From Monarcha castaneiventris obscurior (Eukaryota > Chordata > Aves > Passeriformes > Monarchidae): a stretch of DNA of 64,000 nt. Below are positions 1 through 13,826 of the stretch, piece after piece; position 1 is the first letter of the stretch; the number at the start of each line of letters is the position of its first letter. Below the pieces are notes generated by a model that worked only from the letters and a program-made list of their open reading frames with translations, had not been told where the DNA came from and made no database searches. The translations under genes and the position numbers were made by a program. The stretch lies in contig JAMPIT010000437.1 in assembly GCA_026261815.1 (NCBI GenBank), positions 248,001 through 312,000 on the forward strand, in the 5' to 3' direction.

Positions 1-3000
1 GGCTAAGAAATGCAGTAAGAGGGCTGGAGAAGCATAAAGTTAGAGGGAGAGAAAGCAGAAAAGTGGAAAATGAAGCGGCTCTTGACACAGTCATTTTTTA
101 ATGGATATTTGTGCAGTGTGGTTTAACAGGGACAGTTAACAACCTTACTGTGGTGTAAAGTCTGACCTGTGACCTCTGTGCACACTTCACTGACTACAAG
201 GAGAAGTGATAGGAGATGAAAGAGAACATTTAACTTTTCGCAGCCTTCATCTGCTTGGTTTTTTCTCTGTCACATTTGACTGGTAGAACAAATTGAGCTT
301 TTTAATAGCTGATCTGCATTTTTTCACTGTGCTAGCATGCATTAAGAAGAAAACCCAGACTTTTCTTACTGTTGTGTTGCGTTATGGTGCATGTCAGGAA
401 CATGGGGACCCTCTCCCACGGGACACCATCCTGGGCAGCAGCATTCTCCCAGCTGTGTCTTGATGACAGGCCTGACAGACGGTTTTGTTTTTCTAGCACA
501 CAGTTTCTGTAGGTGATTGTTTCTGCACCGCTTTCTGCCGCACATTCAGTCACCCACTTGGTGCAGCTGGGGAGCCCTGGAGCTTTGTTCAGGGTGTTAT
601 TTTCTTCATTCAACTTGCTTTCACTGGTAGGATCTGTAAGTATGTTTGTCTGGGTGCTATTTCCACCTCTGATCACAAATGATTTTGCTGTTAATGCTTG
701 TTACTTGATAAAAATCAAAAGGAGTTTTGGATCACAGATACGTAATTTTATCTGTGATACACAATTTCTACCCAAAACATTCACTGTCTGCAAAAGAATT
801 TAATAATAATGATGAAGTCTAAGAAGCCATATTTTCCCAGCAAAATGGTACAATTCTAACCTCATACCAAATTTTTCTTTAGCCACAAAAACCTTGACTA
901 GCTATAAGCAGCAGTAAACTTGCCTGCTATCAGCTCGTTGAAGAAGAGCCAGTGTATATTTAATATTTAGAATATTTTGGTGTGAATTTTTGGTAGTTGA
1001 AGTACTACTTAGTTTCATCATGAAGAGAATTATTTCTGCCATAGGTGTAGTGCTTTTCTCTCAATTGCATCCGCTCAAATAAAGGCATCAGTGGTGCTTG
1101 CACTGCATCACCAGTTGGTACCTGGAGTGCCTACAGCTGCCCGCCCACACGTGCAGTTTGGTCCCATATGTTTTGAATGGTGGAGTTCTCAGTAGGTGCT
1201 CAGGTTATGTGAAGACAAACATGGGACAGATGCATCTAACACAGTTTGTCTGTACTCTCTGTCCAGTTGGCATAGTGCTTTTTAAAGCGTTGTGACTCAG
1301 GTGGGTTACATTTAACTAGGACAGTGAAAGGATTCCTCCCATTTCAGTTTTCTTTGAAACTCAAATCTAAAATGCACAATGAGGACCACTTTTCTTAAAT
1401 GAAAAAATATGACTTCTGCATGTAAAAAAATCTTCCAACATGTTAGTATTTTGACTGAACAATCTGAACTACTGTCCTCTGCTACAGCAACCTCTTCTTT
1501 GTTCTGGGTTACAATAGTGTGTGCTTACAGGAGTTGGGACATGCAGCGTGGCTTTGTTACAGAGCTAGAAACAGGTGTAGTTCTAGCGCTCGGCATTGCA
1601 AAAAATAAAAGCAGAAAAAGAGAGGAAGGGAACATTAGTACCAGCTGGACTGTTTTGTGTGTTGGTAATAGACACCTATTTTCTGTGTTACCATTAGTAG
1701 GTGTTTGTGGAGGAGAGATAGTGGGGACTTGCTAGCAGTGCTCAAGCCATGTATTAAACAATGAGGGCATTTCAGAACCACTGATGGCCTGGTTTCGAAT
1801 AGAGGTTAGCAGGGTGATTTGGGATGCACAGGAACATCCCAGTTCCCTGGATCCAAAGAGAGGAGCCATGCAGAACCTGTTGGTGGTGAAGGACAGTGGG
1901 GAGTGAGGTGCTGGGCACAGGGACCCCTCTCACCGAGGTGGGCACATGTTTCGAGTGCTGTGTCCCTGTCCAGGCAGTGCTGTGGTCTCTGCCAGGCCTA
2001 AGGTACTGCAGCTTTTAAATGAAGCCTTTATACACTGTAAGAGCAATTCCACAGTGTCGTCACCTGCGTGCGATAGCTCTGGGATGCCAGGCTGGCTGCT
2101 GCTCCTCCATAGTTTTCTGAGTATGTTTGCTGGTTTTGGAGTGAAATTCTCTCAGTAACTTCCCGGCCCCTGGCACTAGATGGAGCTTCAATCTACTTGC
2201 ACTTGGAAGTCTGTTAAGTTTAACCAGAAGTTAAAACTAGAGAAGAATACATGAAGATATGCATGCCTGCTGCTACACTTACAGCACCTCTTTCCCTGTT
2301 TTTTAGCAGAGTGGTGTAAATTCTAATTTATATTTGATCTAAATGAAAATTAAAATATTGCAGCAGAATCTCCTTGATCTAGTACCCTTCAATGGTCTGG
2401 GACATTAGAAGAAGGTCTTTCGAAATCTCACACCTAAACTTTACAGACCTATTCTATCATTTGCCATTGCACTAGGTCTGTCACTCTGTAGCCTTCCAGA
2501 GAAGTGGAGCTTCAATATTTATTAATTTACAAGAAGTTCAACCATTTTGATTCATTTTAATTTCTCTTCAGTGAGCAAATGAGGATGTGAGCCAAAATCT
2601 TTGGTCTCTATCACAGCTGAATATTAATAGGTGAGCAGGCATTTTGTCATGTTGCACCCCTCTGGCAGAGACAAAACCACTCCTGGAATACAAGAGGCTT
2701 AGGCAGGACATGGGCACTGGACTGCCCTGCAGCAACAGGACAGATATGCTTCCCATGGTGTTCAGAAGATCTTTTTCTGGATCTCTGGAGACGGCAGTTG
2801 CAGAAACACAGGCACTTGGGAGTTCAGGCAGCTGGTAAGCGGGAATGCTGAAGCTCCAAGTCCCTGGAGTGACCAGACCCTTCTGATGGCTGTTGTGAGG
2901 AAGAGGACTTTTGCTAGAGCAGGAATTGGACTCAAGTGAGCCTGGTCCTGCCGCCTCTGATGGCTCTTTTCTGTGTCTTCCCAGGTCATAAAACACTTGT

Positions 3001-3887
3001 GCTTGAGCTAGTTCCAGCATGACTGGCATGAGAAAACCTGCCAGGAGCATGGAAAGCCTGTGCTGCAGGAGTGTTGGTGCCCTGCCTTGGAGCACCCAGG
3101 AAGAGATCTGCTGGGGAGCCCAAACCTTGCCAGCAAGCAGAAGACTGATTTCAGGGGTGTTGTGGACTACAGGGGCTTCTGTCCTTCTGATGCTCCTGCT
3201 GCTGCTCCCCTGCAGCAGGCCAGGAACTTCCATTCCACAAGAGCGTTCTGAGAACCCTCAGCCTGCCTCATCCCGTGCCACGAGGTGCAGGGATTGGAGC
3301 AGTGTACTTCTTTCTGCCCACAAGCCACAGATGCAGCCTCCCATTGCTGTCCAGGCTGGCCCTGCTGGGTGCTGGCACCCCAGCACCATGGTGACCTGCA
3401 GACACACAGGTCACCCACCGACATGACTCGCATGCTGTGGGCACACGAGGTGGGAACTGCTATTCTTCATGTGCCACATCAGTGTACAAAGCAGCAGCTC
3501 AGGTTTAATCCCCCAGGAGCTGCCTGTTGGGGCCTTGGAATCGCTGTTAGACCCAGGTGATTAGTTAGGAAGCACAGCAGGTCTGCTCTAGTACCCAGGG
3601 AGCATGTGTTCCCTTGGGAAGCAAGTGGTGCTGGGCCTGGGTGTGAGCCTTGGTTTGGGTAGAGACTGAAGCCAGAAGTCTGGCTCTGGGCACTGCTGGC
3701 TCCTGGTCCTGGCCCGAGCAGAGAATGGGTTAGTGACCAGGGCAGGAACCTGAGGAGGCACCATGCAGCACTGTGGGAGCAGGACAGGACCCTGTGCATG
3801 CTGTGTCCTGCAGCCACTGTCCTTTCCCTCCTCTTGGAGAGGCTCGGTCGTGGTGCTCCCACCTGAGAAGTACACAGGACAGAGCCA

Positions 3888-3902
3888 CAGCAGCAGCAGC
3901 AG
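3888..3902. repeat. (CAG)5 short microsatellite
   Basis: Five CAG units within a GC-richer part of the left intergenic region. Open frames through it on both strands have no other coding support. Confidence 0.85.
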
Positions 3903-4191
3903 CGAAGTGCTGTGGCAGTACCCTTGGAGTGCAGCAGCTCTCCTCAGAACGGCAGGGACAACCACCACTCCATGAATAGCAAACCAAGTGACCTAATTCA
4001 GCGTGTGCAGCTCTCATGGGCGGCCCTCAGCTGCTCCATGGCCGCCACGCTGTGGCTGACTCATCACTTCCAGAGTGGCAGAGACTGGAGCTTTCAGACC
4101 CTAAGGATTTTGCTGGTTTGTTATTAATTTTAAATTGATTAAAATGAATTTTTAAAATACCAGGAGACACTTGCCTACAGAAACGGTTCTT

Positions 4192-4207
4192 AAAAAAAAA
4201 AAAAAAA
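4192..4207. repeat. Poly(A) run (16 A)
   Basis: A run of sixteen A after an AT-rich stretch. It could be the tail of an old retroposed sequence, but nothing upstream of it is recognisable as one. Confidence 0.85.
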
Positions 4208-7200
4208 GAAGGAAATAGTTGGTCTGTGGGAGTTGTTGTGTGTTTAACAACTGCTGGCTCCTGCAGCTGGGAACACCCGTTGCAGCTTGGAGGAGTCTTA
4301 TGTCAGCTGTTCTGTCCTGGCAGATTAGCAAGAACAGGATTAATCCATCATTATTATAAAAAAGTGAGAACTAGAAACTGTCCTTGCTTATACCCAGTGG
4401 AACCCCTTTTCCATGGCAGGGTGGTATTACAATCTCAGCTACATGATTTTGTCCAGAACTCATGATCTCCTGGGGAAGTGCATCCCTGCAGGAGCATCCC
4501 ATTCTCTCCAGCGTCTCCCAGTGCCTGACAAAGCTCCTCACATGGTCCCGAGACTCCCTGGGGTGGCCTGTGGGCTGTCTGTACTAGGAACAAGCTGTGC
4601 GTCCCCTGCTCAGCCTCCCAGGGAGGGTGCCATAGCCAGGGTGGGCAGGACAGATGGGTGGAGGATCCTTTTTACCACTGTCAGAGGGCAGTTCTAAATA
4701 AGTTTCTCCCCTGGGCTGTTCTCACTGCTGTGTCCACCCCTGCTGTGCCAGGGGGAACTGCCTTACCCTGTGGAGCAGGGGGGTTGTTGTCCCTAAAGAT
4801 TTCCATCTGCTGCAGTGTAACTGCACAAGTCAGGCTTATGCAGAGACATGAAACTTTTCCCTTCTGCCTCTCCCCTTTCCCACTGGTGGAGCAATGCATG
4901 CAGCCCACCAGCCAGCCAGCAGCCCAGGATTGCCCAGGGACCCGCCCAAGCCACTGCCACTAAGGGTCCTTCTGTGCCCTGGTGGGCTCCAGAGATGTAG
5001 GAACCCCTTTCTTGGAGGCTACAGAAACAAGATCAGAGCTCTATCCACATAGGGATTTCTCCCTGAGAGTTGATCCTGGGGCCACCACCCCTCAGCATTC
5101 TTCCCACTGCTCTGGAGGGCTATGGGGCTGCATGGTCAGGATGCCACCACACAAGGTCTGGCCCCGGCATGTTGGTAGGGATGGAGCTCTGTTCCAGTGA
5201 AAGTCAGGGTGAGCTCAGGCAGCATAAACAGAAAATTGATACAGCTTTTTGTCCAATTAATGAACACCAACAAATTAAAAAAATAGGCAGGTGGAAGGCT
5301 CAGTGGTACTTCAGAGAAGACAGAGCCGGAAGCTGAGAGGAGTGAAGGAGCAGAATATGGAATCTACCTGGAGACAATGAAGCAGCAGACATTGTCTGTC
5401 AGCCTCTTTTATGTCTGTCTGAAAAAAGAGACTTGTTATTGCAGTGAAACCAGAAAATGAAAATTAAAAAGCAAAACAATACTGAACAATAGATAACTTC
5501 TGCAAAAACAATTTGACACTTCCTATTGATTGTAGTAATGGAGCAGCAAGTTCTACCAACTTGCATAAAAGCACCTTTGGTCTGCTTTAAAAATTCCTGT
5601 AAAAGATACAGTGATGTCACTCCTGTGCTGTTCACCTGTCTCTTCTTACCTCTAGATGTCAAAAGCTGAAGTGCTCTAACTTCATGTGCCAAAGCAGAAC
5701 CTATTTCTCCTGCCTCTGCCCTGCATGCAGCAGTCATCCTTGCCCATGGTCCTGTACAGCAGGTATTGCTGTGGGAGAGCCTGGCTGCTGGAAGACAGAG
5801 AGTTCCTGTTCACCTCTGGGACCAGGTAGGATGTGTTCCTTCTTAGGGCTTGATGTCCCACCGTTGGCAGCAGAGCTTTGTCCTGGGTGGTTCTCACTTG
5901 CTGTGATGTGCTCCCTTTGGCTTTACCTTGGGACCTGGGAGGGATGACAAAGGGGCACTTTGTGTTGTGTGGCATGCAGGTAGATGTTCTATCATAGAAT
6001 GGCTTATGTAGAGGTTTTAACATGTTTCAATTTCTTTCCAACCAAGAACTAATTTTTCAAATTAGTAAATGATATGAACAAATTCCTTTTTCTGCTCAGA
6101 TAGAATCAGATTTAGTGTTTTACTCAAATTAGAAAATTATGAAGTCAGGTGAGAAGAAGACTGGGTTACAGAATGTTCTTGCTTCATTCATTTTGCCAGT
6201 TTTAGTTTTAATTATTTATGACACTCCATAATGTACTACTTAATTTACAGTAGCATATAAAATCAGTGACATGAAGGTTACTGCAGCACTTGCTGTTTAG
6301 CATTTGCTGAGTAATATACACATTACTTATGCATATATTAGAATGGCTTTAAAGTATATGTAGCCTCAGCTGGAGGGTTAAGGTGTTTTAGACATGCTTG
6401 TTCTTCATATAGTTGAAAATAGTGTTGTCTAAGACCTGATCCTAGTACATTAAATCAGTGCCTATTCATGGAAGGAAGGTTCTGACAATGTGAAATTCTT
6501 TCAGTCTTTGTAGGGCCAGGCTTCATCCAGCAGACAATAAAGAACATTTCAGTGTTTTAAGGGCAGTATTCTTATATAAGGTTATTTTATTCCTATTTCT
6601 TTTTAGATTAAAGTGTCCAACAAACCTGCCTTCTCAGTCCTGTACAAGCTGCCACAGAATCTGTTTAAGCACTGCTGCTGTTTATGAGAGCACAGGTGTA
6701 GGGGGTGAAAAAGTGCTGTAAAGTGAAAAGTTTCATGTCCTTGTGCACGATGCATGACTGAGAAAACAAAATGCTGTCAGGTTCATAAGGCAAACAGACT
6801 TGAAAGTAAAGCAAATATTTTTTCACACTTTTTAAAGTTTTATCACTCAGCTGTGCTATTTCTAGTAGTTGTAGACATAACATTTTGCAGAAAGAAATTT
6901 GACAGATCTATTCAGCTGGCAGTACTGAGTTTCCCTTTACTGATACTACATCTTGCCAACAATCCTATCCTGTGGTGGGAATTGGGTTCAGTTACCTACA
7001 AGACAACTGGCTGCCTTCATTATGCATTTCCATTTTTTTGAGCCAGAGATAAGACATGCCCAGCTATACCAGGAATTAAAACAACCCAACACGTCCATTC
7101 TTGTTTGGTGAAAATGCTGCTCATGGTCTTAGGGCAAAGCAATTATATTCTCGGTATTGTCACAGGTTCTGCTATTTAGTGGTAATAGCTGTCAAGCATC

Positions 7201-8217
7201 AAAAAACCCACAACAAACAAACCAAACCGAACAAAACCCAACCAAGGATACTCTGCCTAGCAAGTGTTTTACCTTACTCCCTATTTTGCCTCTTTTAGCT
7301 CCAGGCTACGAGTACTGCTTCTGAAACAGGAGTGATTCACACCCTCAAGCTCTACCCACCGCCAAACTGAAGGTTTAGTTTTCTTGCTCACCCATAATCT
7401 GTGCCTCCCTTCTGTCCCTGGAACAGAACCTGAGGGTCCCTGCCCTCGGAATCAAGCCCCTTACACCTGAAAGCTCAGTGCCCATCATGGGCATGGTGCT
7501 TCCCCAAGAAAACTTGAGGGGGACACAGTATGCATTTGCTTAACTTTCCACAGAATCGATGTCTGGGGTAACATTTGGCCCATGGTGTTATATGGCACCA
7601 ACTTGCAAGTAATTATGCTTCTAAGCATAAAGGCTTGGGGAAATAAAAAATTTTCTGTCAAGGAGAAATCTGCAACACTTACTTGAGTAAACCCTTCAGC
7701 ATAAACTTAGGCAGGACTTGGTCAATCCAAGTTGGGAGATGCATAGTCCTTTGGTGGCTGTTGTTTTCTACATTTCTTTAAGAATTGTGTGTATATTGCA
7801 GAAGGGCAGGAAAATCACTGAAGGAATTACTCTTTTTTTTTTTTTTCTTTTAATTTGCTTGTAAGGAGATTGAAAGTAAGGAAATCTCACCAGGAGGAAC
7901 ACCCACGTGCAGGTACCAAATGCTTGCATGCACCTACATTCAATTGATGCAAAGAAGCTGAATTTAAAATGTGCTACAGAACACAGTAGGGCCAGCTGGA
8001 GGATTTCCTGCTGGAGAAAGGAAAAGCCTGCGGAGGCAGTGGGTCGGAATGCTGAGCAGTGACACATTCCTGATGGCTGTAAATAGTGCATCTGGGAGGA
8101 GGGGAATGGGAATATCTTGATTTGGTTATTTGGTTTAGTGAACTCTTCCAGTTAATGCTTTTCTTCATCTAGCATTCAAGATGTTTGTGGATTTTATATT
8201 TCTTTATGTCTATTAAA

Positions 8218-8218
8218 A

Positions 8219-8261
<43 letters not shown>

Positions 8262-8281
8262 TATATATATGTATATATGTA

Positions 8282-8324
<43 letters not shown>
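8218..8324. repeat. Compound AT microsatellite (TACATA / TATG / TA)
   Basis: About 107 bp made of a TACATA-type hexamer block, then TATATG-type units, then an uninterrupted TA run of about 36 bp to 8324. It is self-complementary and can extrude as a cruciform. The apparent open frame of Tyr/Ile and Met/Tyr repeats on the minus strand here is just this repeat and is not a gene. Confidence 0.97.
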
Positions 8325-8327
<3 letters not shown>

Positions 8328-11300
8328 GGGTGAGGTTCTGTAGTTATTCATTATAAGGGGCTCCAGAACTACTGTGTGTCTGTCTCTTGAGCAAAACAGA
8401 GCAACAGAAGATACAGAAAACGGTGTCAGGGTGGTTCTGAGCCAGGTGCCTCATGGCTGTGCGAGTGGTGTCAGTGTTTGACTCGAGCAAGGCTTTGGTT
8501 GTCGAGCGCTGGTGCCGCTCCATGGCTGCTGCTGCCAGGAGCAGGAGAGGGGGCCCTGGCTGCCCACAGCCTCTCCCCGCTAAGCTGGGAGTGGGTGCTG
8601 GGGCTGCGGCCGCTTCCTGGTGGCTGGGAGGGAGAGGGGGCCTGGGGAAAGCCACCGTGACCATTCCAGTAAACGGGCTGGCTGCAAAGGCCTTTGACAG
8701 GAGCCCCAGGTGCTGCTGCCAGCAGGCACGTGTGTGGCATGGTGCTGCCACTTCTCTTGTTATCCCAGCCTTGCCCTGTCCTCCCACGCCAGCACCAGAG
8801 ACAGGGGATGACTGACTGGAGCATCACGGGGAGCCAGACCCATGGCATCTGCCCCACGCGGCCCCCATGCCCTGTCACCGCTGGCTTTCCTGCAGTGGTG
8901 ACGACGGCAGGCGGCACTTGCGGATTTGACTGTTTCACAGAGTTTTAACGTTGCTAGTATTTCATTGACCAGGGACTAATAAAAAAAAGCTTGTTTGAAT
9001 CAAGTAAAAATGCATTTAATTCAGTACTTCTCTTGCAGTATCAATCTCACCATACCTCTAATTTTAACTGTAGGCTGAATCATTTTCATCCTACTGCTTT
9101 AAAATCAGGCTTGTTCTGCTATGTTTGGGAAGTACAATGCTTTTTCTCTCTCTCAGTCAAATCTGTCCTGCCAAGCTTCTATCACTCGGTGCTCTTGGAT
9201 GTAAAAATAACATACAGCCAAGGATGATTTTCAGAGTTAGTTTTATTACTGTAAGCAAAATTGAAACATAAAGGATGCCAGCATACATTATGCAGATTGA
9301 TTTATAAAAATAAATTAAATGGGAAGTATTAGTCTCAGTGAAATATTTAACCTTGTTCTGACATACTTCCTCAAGGCAGAGTTTGCACTGTGTGTGCAGT
9401 ACAGTCATTCCACAGGACTTCACTATGGGTTTTGTTCCTCTGTGGCTTGCTGGTTCCTCATCTGCCAAGCCCTCTGCTGAGGCTGCAGTGGTTAATGTTT
9501 GTCTAATTAAAGCACTGTCTTATTCCCTGTTCTTTAAACTACCTGATTTGTTTTTCACAAGTCCAAATAGTTCCATTTGAGATGGACTCTTGGCATGACA
9601 AATGCAGGTGGAATAGTTGTAGCCTGGCAGTGCTATAAACCATGGAGACAGCTGTGAGGTGAAGCCCTGAAGCAGGTAGGGCTATTCCAAACACTGTATC
9701 TGCAACACCCTTTACATGTGGGGAGAGAAGGCAGAAATGCAAGGGAAACACCACAGTATGCGTGTGATTGTAGCACATCACATATATTGCACCCCTGGGT
9801 CCATGGCTTAGGATGAGCATGGCAAGACTAAAAAAAACACTTAACGTGGTATGAATCCAAAATTGAGCAAACTTGGTCTGTTTATGTACAAGATGAGGTT
9901 GTGAATCTGGGTTGATCTAATTTTGCATTCAGAGTTCGGCTTCTTCGTATGAATTTGAATTGTAAAGCAGTGGCTGATATTTATTTTTATTTTGAGTTAA
10001 TTTGAATCTGCATCTTGGCAACAACTTGGGTCTTTGGACAGCACAGGCTGTAATAGAAAGTGTACAGAAGTGTATAGAAATGCATTACACCAACTGATGT
10101 AGAGTTGTTTCACCTCTCAATATGGAGAAAGTCCCGGTGCCGCCATCCCACCTGGAAGCGGAGCTGTCCTGCCCTGCCACAAAAATGTCTTGCCCTGCCA
10201 TGGGGCCGTGCTGACAGAGAGAGGCGTTGGAAGCAGTGAGAGGAGCCCTGGGTCTCCACTGTGCAACAGCAGTGTTCCTCCCAGGCTGGCACATGTTCCA
10301 GTTGATAACGTTATGTGTGGATTGTGGCTCATAACACCCTTCCTTGTGAAGCTTTGCTTTATTTCCACTATCAAAAAGGCAGGACAGATCTCTGCTCACT
10401 CTCAAGTGTGACTCAGTTTGCACAACCCCTCCAGTTTGCCAGGCTAGTGCTGGAGAGACTCAGCAATAGCCCCTGCTTATGGAGACAGGCCAGCAGTTGT
10501 CAGCCATGTTAGTGGAAACAACTGATGTTTTACATAAGATAATTTGGTTTTAGTTGGCTTTGCTTATCTATTTTCTACCTTTGAGTAGTTTCAATGCCAA
10601 TTAACCAGTCTGCTAGGTCAAAGTAAAGCACCTTTCAGTCAGCTGTTTGCCCTGATGCTCAGCCTGACATCAGCAGGACCAACGGCAGTGATCTGTGGTG
10701 ATTACTTGTGCTTCTGGAGGCTGTGGGATCTCCCCAAAGATCAGCCCCATGGGACTGAGCACTGGACAAATGCATAACAGGCATGTGGGCAACAGGAGAT
10801 GTCTGTGCATGAGTGGTTTGTTCACTGACTGAGTGCAAGGCTGCACTGATCAGACTTGTCCTGCAGCAGCTGCATCATCTGGTTGTGCCTTTCCGTCATC
10901 AACAAGCAGGTGTTGGCCACCAAAACAGGCTGTGCTTCATTGCCAGCTCCCTAAAAGCTGCCACCTGAAAAGCTGGTTTTGTATTTTTAGCCATAGACTT
11001 TATCTGCTGTTTTTAAAAAAAAATGTGTACAAATGGATCCCCACTCAGCTAGGCAGACACAAGTGTCCATGTTCATTTGTCTCCTGTCTTCGTGACTGCT
11101 GCCCTATTGCATCCCATATCGTGCACAGAGCATTCCAGCTCTTGCAAACAGGTGGTGATGGAGCATAGAGCAGCACTGACTAATGTCACTTGTCAGGTGC
11201 TTCTAAAGGACAAGGTAGGGCTGAGTGTTGGGAATATACTTAAGATGATATATTCACCCAATTTCCTCCATGATTTCAGCACAAAAGTAGAAACGGTCTT

Positions 11301-13225
11301 AGTAGAACCTCTTCCTGTATTGAAAATAAATTTGTTAAGAAAAATGTAGACTAAAATAAAGGAACACTTAAAAATACCAAAAAGCAAACAGAGGTGGATT
11401 GTGTATGTCAGAGCAGGGCTTCAAGTAGGTGGTCCATTTGTGCACTACTTACTTACCCAAATTTGGCTTCTAGGTAATTAAACTGACTATTTTTGCTAGT
11501 GTACTTTAGAGTTTGAAAGCTGTAAGCTTTTGAAAGCAAATTCATTCATTAATTTAGTTACATTTGCAATGTAACTAAAAATTGCAGCCATTGGTTGGAA
11601 TGAAGGTAATAGTTGGTTAGGCAACCATTTTCTGTTCTCAGGGTGATTTAGGGTGTTTTTAGGGTATTTGATTATTGCTTAGATGTGCAGTATACACATT
11701 TCTAACAAGTTACTAACAAGTTAAATTCATCAGAGTCCTGAGACCAGATTTCTTTTCTTACCAGTCTCTTCCAGCATCTAGTTCAGCAGAGAATGGGGCC
11801 CAACCTCTTGCTTCAATAAAGAAATTGCTGGTACTTAAGGTTTTTGGTAGTACCGCTTTCACTTCTCTTACCATGTCAAACTGAGGCCAAGACCCGAATC
11901 TTTGGAGTCAGAACATTAGTGTTTGGTGTCTCAAATTAAAGGATGAGAGAGCAGAACCAGACAGTATGTCCAAGTCTCTGGTATTTAGTGATGTTTAGTA
12001 TTGCCAAATCTTGAGATCACACCAGTCCCGACTGCTGTCCTGTTCCCCAGCAGAGCACTGTACACAAATCCTGTTCCTTCCCAGTTTCTGCAGTGTGTTC
12101 TTCTGTTAGTGAAATGTTCTGTAAGTCACTTCAATCTCTGCATTAACTCTTATGTAAGCCTTTCCCTGGCTGGCAGCGGTAAAATGAGATGCCATAAAGT
12201 GCAGCTGAAGAATGAAAAACAGGATTTCTTCTGTCCCTGGTACCAGCAGTTTGGTCACTTCAATCTCCCTTCATGAATATGGACTTTAAAAAGTAGAATT
12301 ACAGATTTCAGAGGTAGAAGATTAAAAGATTTAGTAAATCCTAGGGGAAAAAATCCTGCTTCTGGCTGTGGTGAAGAGGTTAGGTTCCATGTGTAGATAG
12401 AGAACTAACAGGTAAGGTTACTGTGGAATTGCAGGAACCACAGCACATGCTTGTCATGGAGGCTGCTGTAAATGGGAGAGGTAGCAAAGCTAAAACTGGT
12501 TTTGTGTATGGTGGCCAGAATTGGGTCCTATGAACCAGAAGGGTTTGAACCACTGTCTCAGCCTCTCCCTTGCTCATTGATCTTTACCAGGAGTTCCCTG
12601 AAATTAGGTCTTCGGGTGGAGAGTGTCTGGCAGTGGGGAGAACTGCCTTGCAGTCAGTGATGAGGACAGCAGTGCAGAGAATTTCTGTGCTGTAGGTTCA
12701 CGCTGTAGCTGACTTTGCTGGCTGCTTCAAGGCAGGCTGGTTCCAAGACCCACACCGAGTCCCTGACCTGTGCCAGGAGCAGGATCCTGTCAGGCATGGC
12801 AGTCCAGTGGCACACATGATTTTGTGTACAGTAGGTTTTGTGTAATCTGTGTGGCTTTGCGGCTTTATAAACAGTTTTTTTGGTAATGAAAAGAGACTGC
12901 AATGATGGAACCAATGGGCCTTTGTGAGGCACACAAAACCCTCTGGAGAAGCAGGAGGGGACTTAGTCTGGGCGAGGTACAGAGTTTATTCAAATTGAGT
13001 TAATCGTGTAACTGATTTTCTAGAGGTTGTCCAATAACAGGGTGTTTGGTGACTGATCAAGGGGTGAGGTGAGAAGATCTTCGGCTGTTTAGGGGCAGAA
13101 GGGAGAGTGAGTCACTGACGTGTGCTCACATGGGATTAACGTAAATGGAGAGCAAACACAAGTGATTATTGGCATTCAAAAGCAGCTAATGTGGTCACTT
13201 GCAAAGTGCCAGTTTGCATCCTTGC
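8325..13225. other. Intergenic DNA, no supported gene
   Basis: No exon, repeat family or RNA gene recognised apart from the palindrome at 11553-11579. About 8.45-8.9 kb is GC-rich with some CpG but lacks the density of the 54-55 kb island, and its open frames overlap on both strands. A DR1-like AGGTCAAAGTAAAG at 10615-10628 near two GATA-like sites is a weak enhancer hint. Confidence 0.65.
11553..11579. other. Perfect 12-bp inverted repeat with 3-base loop
   Basis: TTTAGTTACATT (11553-11564), spacer TGC, then AATGTAACTAAA (11568-11579). The arms are exact reverse complements. It could be a dimeric binding site or a remnant of a short palindromic element. There is no repeat family I recognise around it, and no target-site duplication is visible. 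Confidence 0.8.
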
Positions 13226-13275
13226 CTCCATAAATGGTTTATTCTCCTATCTGTAAAATGGTAATGACAATCCCT
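13226..13275 (+). mobile_element. MIR-like ancient SINE fragment
   Basis: The stretch around CTATCTGTAAAATGGTAATGA resembles the part of the MIR consensus that reads 'CTCATCTGTAAAATGGGGATAA', and the flanks keep weaker agreement (GCCTCC...TTTATTCTCC before it). MIR copies are old and few in birds, so the level of divergence is as expected. The identification is from memory of the consensus and is not quantified. Confidence 0.5.
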
Positions 13276-13785
13276 GCTCAGCAGCCTTGCTGTGCCTTGT
13301 ATTAGCAGTCATGGCTACTGTCACTGTTCGAAGTGACTTGTCACTGTTCCGTTCCTTGGAATTGCAGTATTTCTGCTCAGCAAAGGTACACCTAACCTAG
13401 AAGTAAAGGAGTGAGAACAGCAAGTGTGAGATTATGTGGTGCACAGGAAGAGGAGGCAGCTCATTCCAATAAAGCATGTGGTGGCATGTTGAGGTGGAGC
13501 TGTGAATCCAGGCTGCAGGATGCAATCTAGGATCTGCCTGGGCTTTGAAACTGGATGTGGTAATCGGATGGCAGTTGTGTTCTCTGCTGCTGTGGCTAGC
13601 AGTATTTTGGAAAACAGCTTTGACACAGACATACATAACTGATGACAATGGTTTTGTGAATGTAGATACGAAACAACCAATCCCTGCCCCAGAACACAGC
13701 AGGTGGTGACTGGTTTGTCCTCTGTAGAAACTCCCATTTATTGCAGCAGAAGCTGGGGCCTTCTTACAGAGCAGTCTTACAGACC

Positions 13786-13826
13786 CATAGAATTGTTTAG
13801 GTTGGAAAAGACCTCTAGGATTAAGT
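13786..13826 (-). mobile_element. CR1 3'-terminal fragment (reverse orientation)
   Basis: CATAGAATTGTTTAGGTTGG followed by AAAAGACCTCTAGGAT is the reverse complement of the CR1 3' terminus. Only about 40 bp is recognisable; the rest is either truncated or too diverged to see. Confidence 0.7.

Larger units (their letters stand above)
1..8217. other. Intergenic DNA, no supported gene
   Basis: No coding exon or RNA gene that I can support. The part from about 2.6 to 5.2 kb is GC-richer and yields several overlapping open frames on both strands, which argues against any one being real. A perfect AP-1 site TGACTCA lies at 4057-4063. A block from about 6.05 to 6.35 kb is AT-rich with few simple repeats and could be a conserved non-coding element, but that needs alignment. 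A possible CR1-terminus scrap (ATCATAGAATGGCT) at about 5990-6003 is too short to call. Confidence 0.7.

Noticed and set aside
2568..3233. 221-codon minus-strand frame
   Set aside because: In a GC-richer stretch with overlapping open frames on both strands, no recognisable family or motif, no start or promoter support.
5988..6004. Possible CR1 terminus ATCATAGAATGGCT
   Set aside because: Too short, and the following bases do not continue the CR1 pattern.
8169..8351. Minus-strand frame of Tyr/Ile and Met/Tyr repeats
   Set aside because: It is only the translated TA/TACATA microsatellite.
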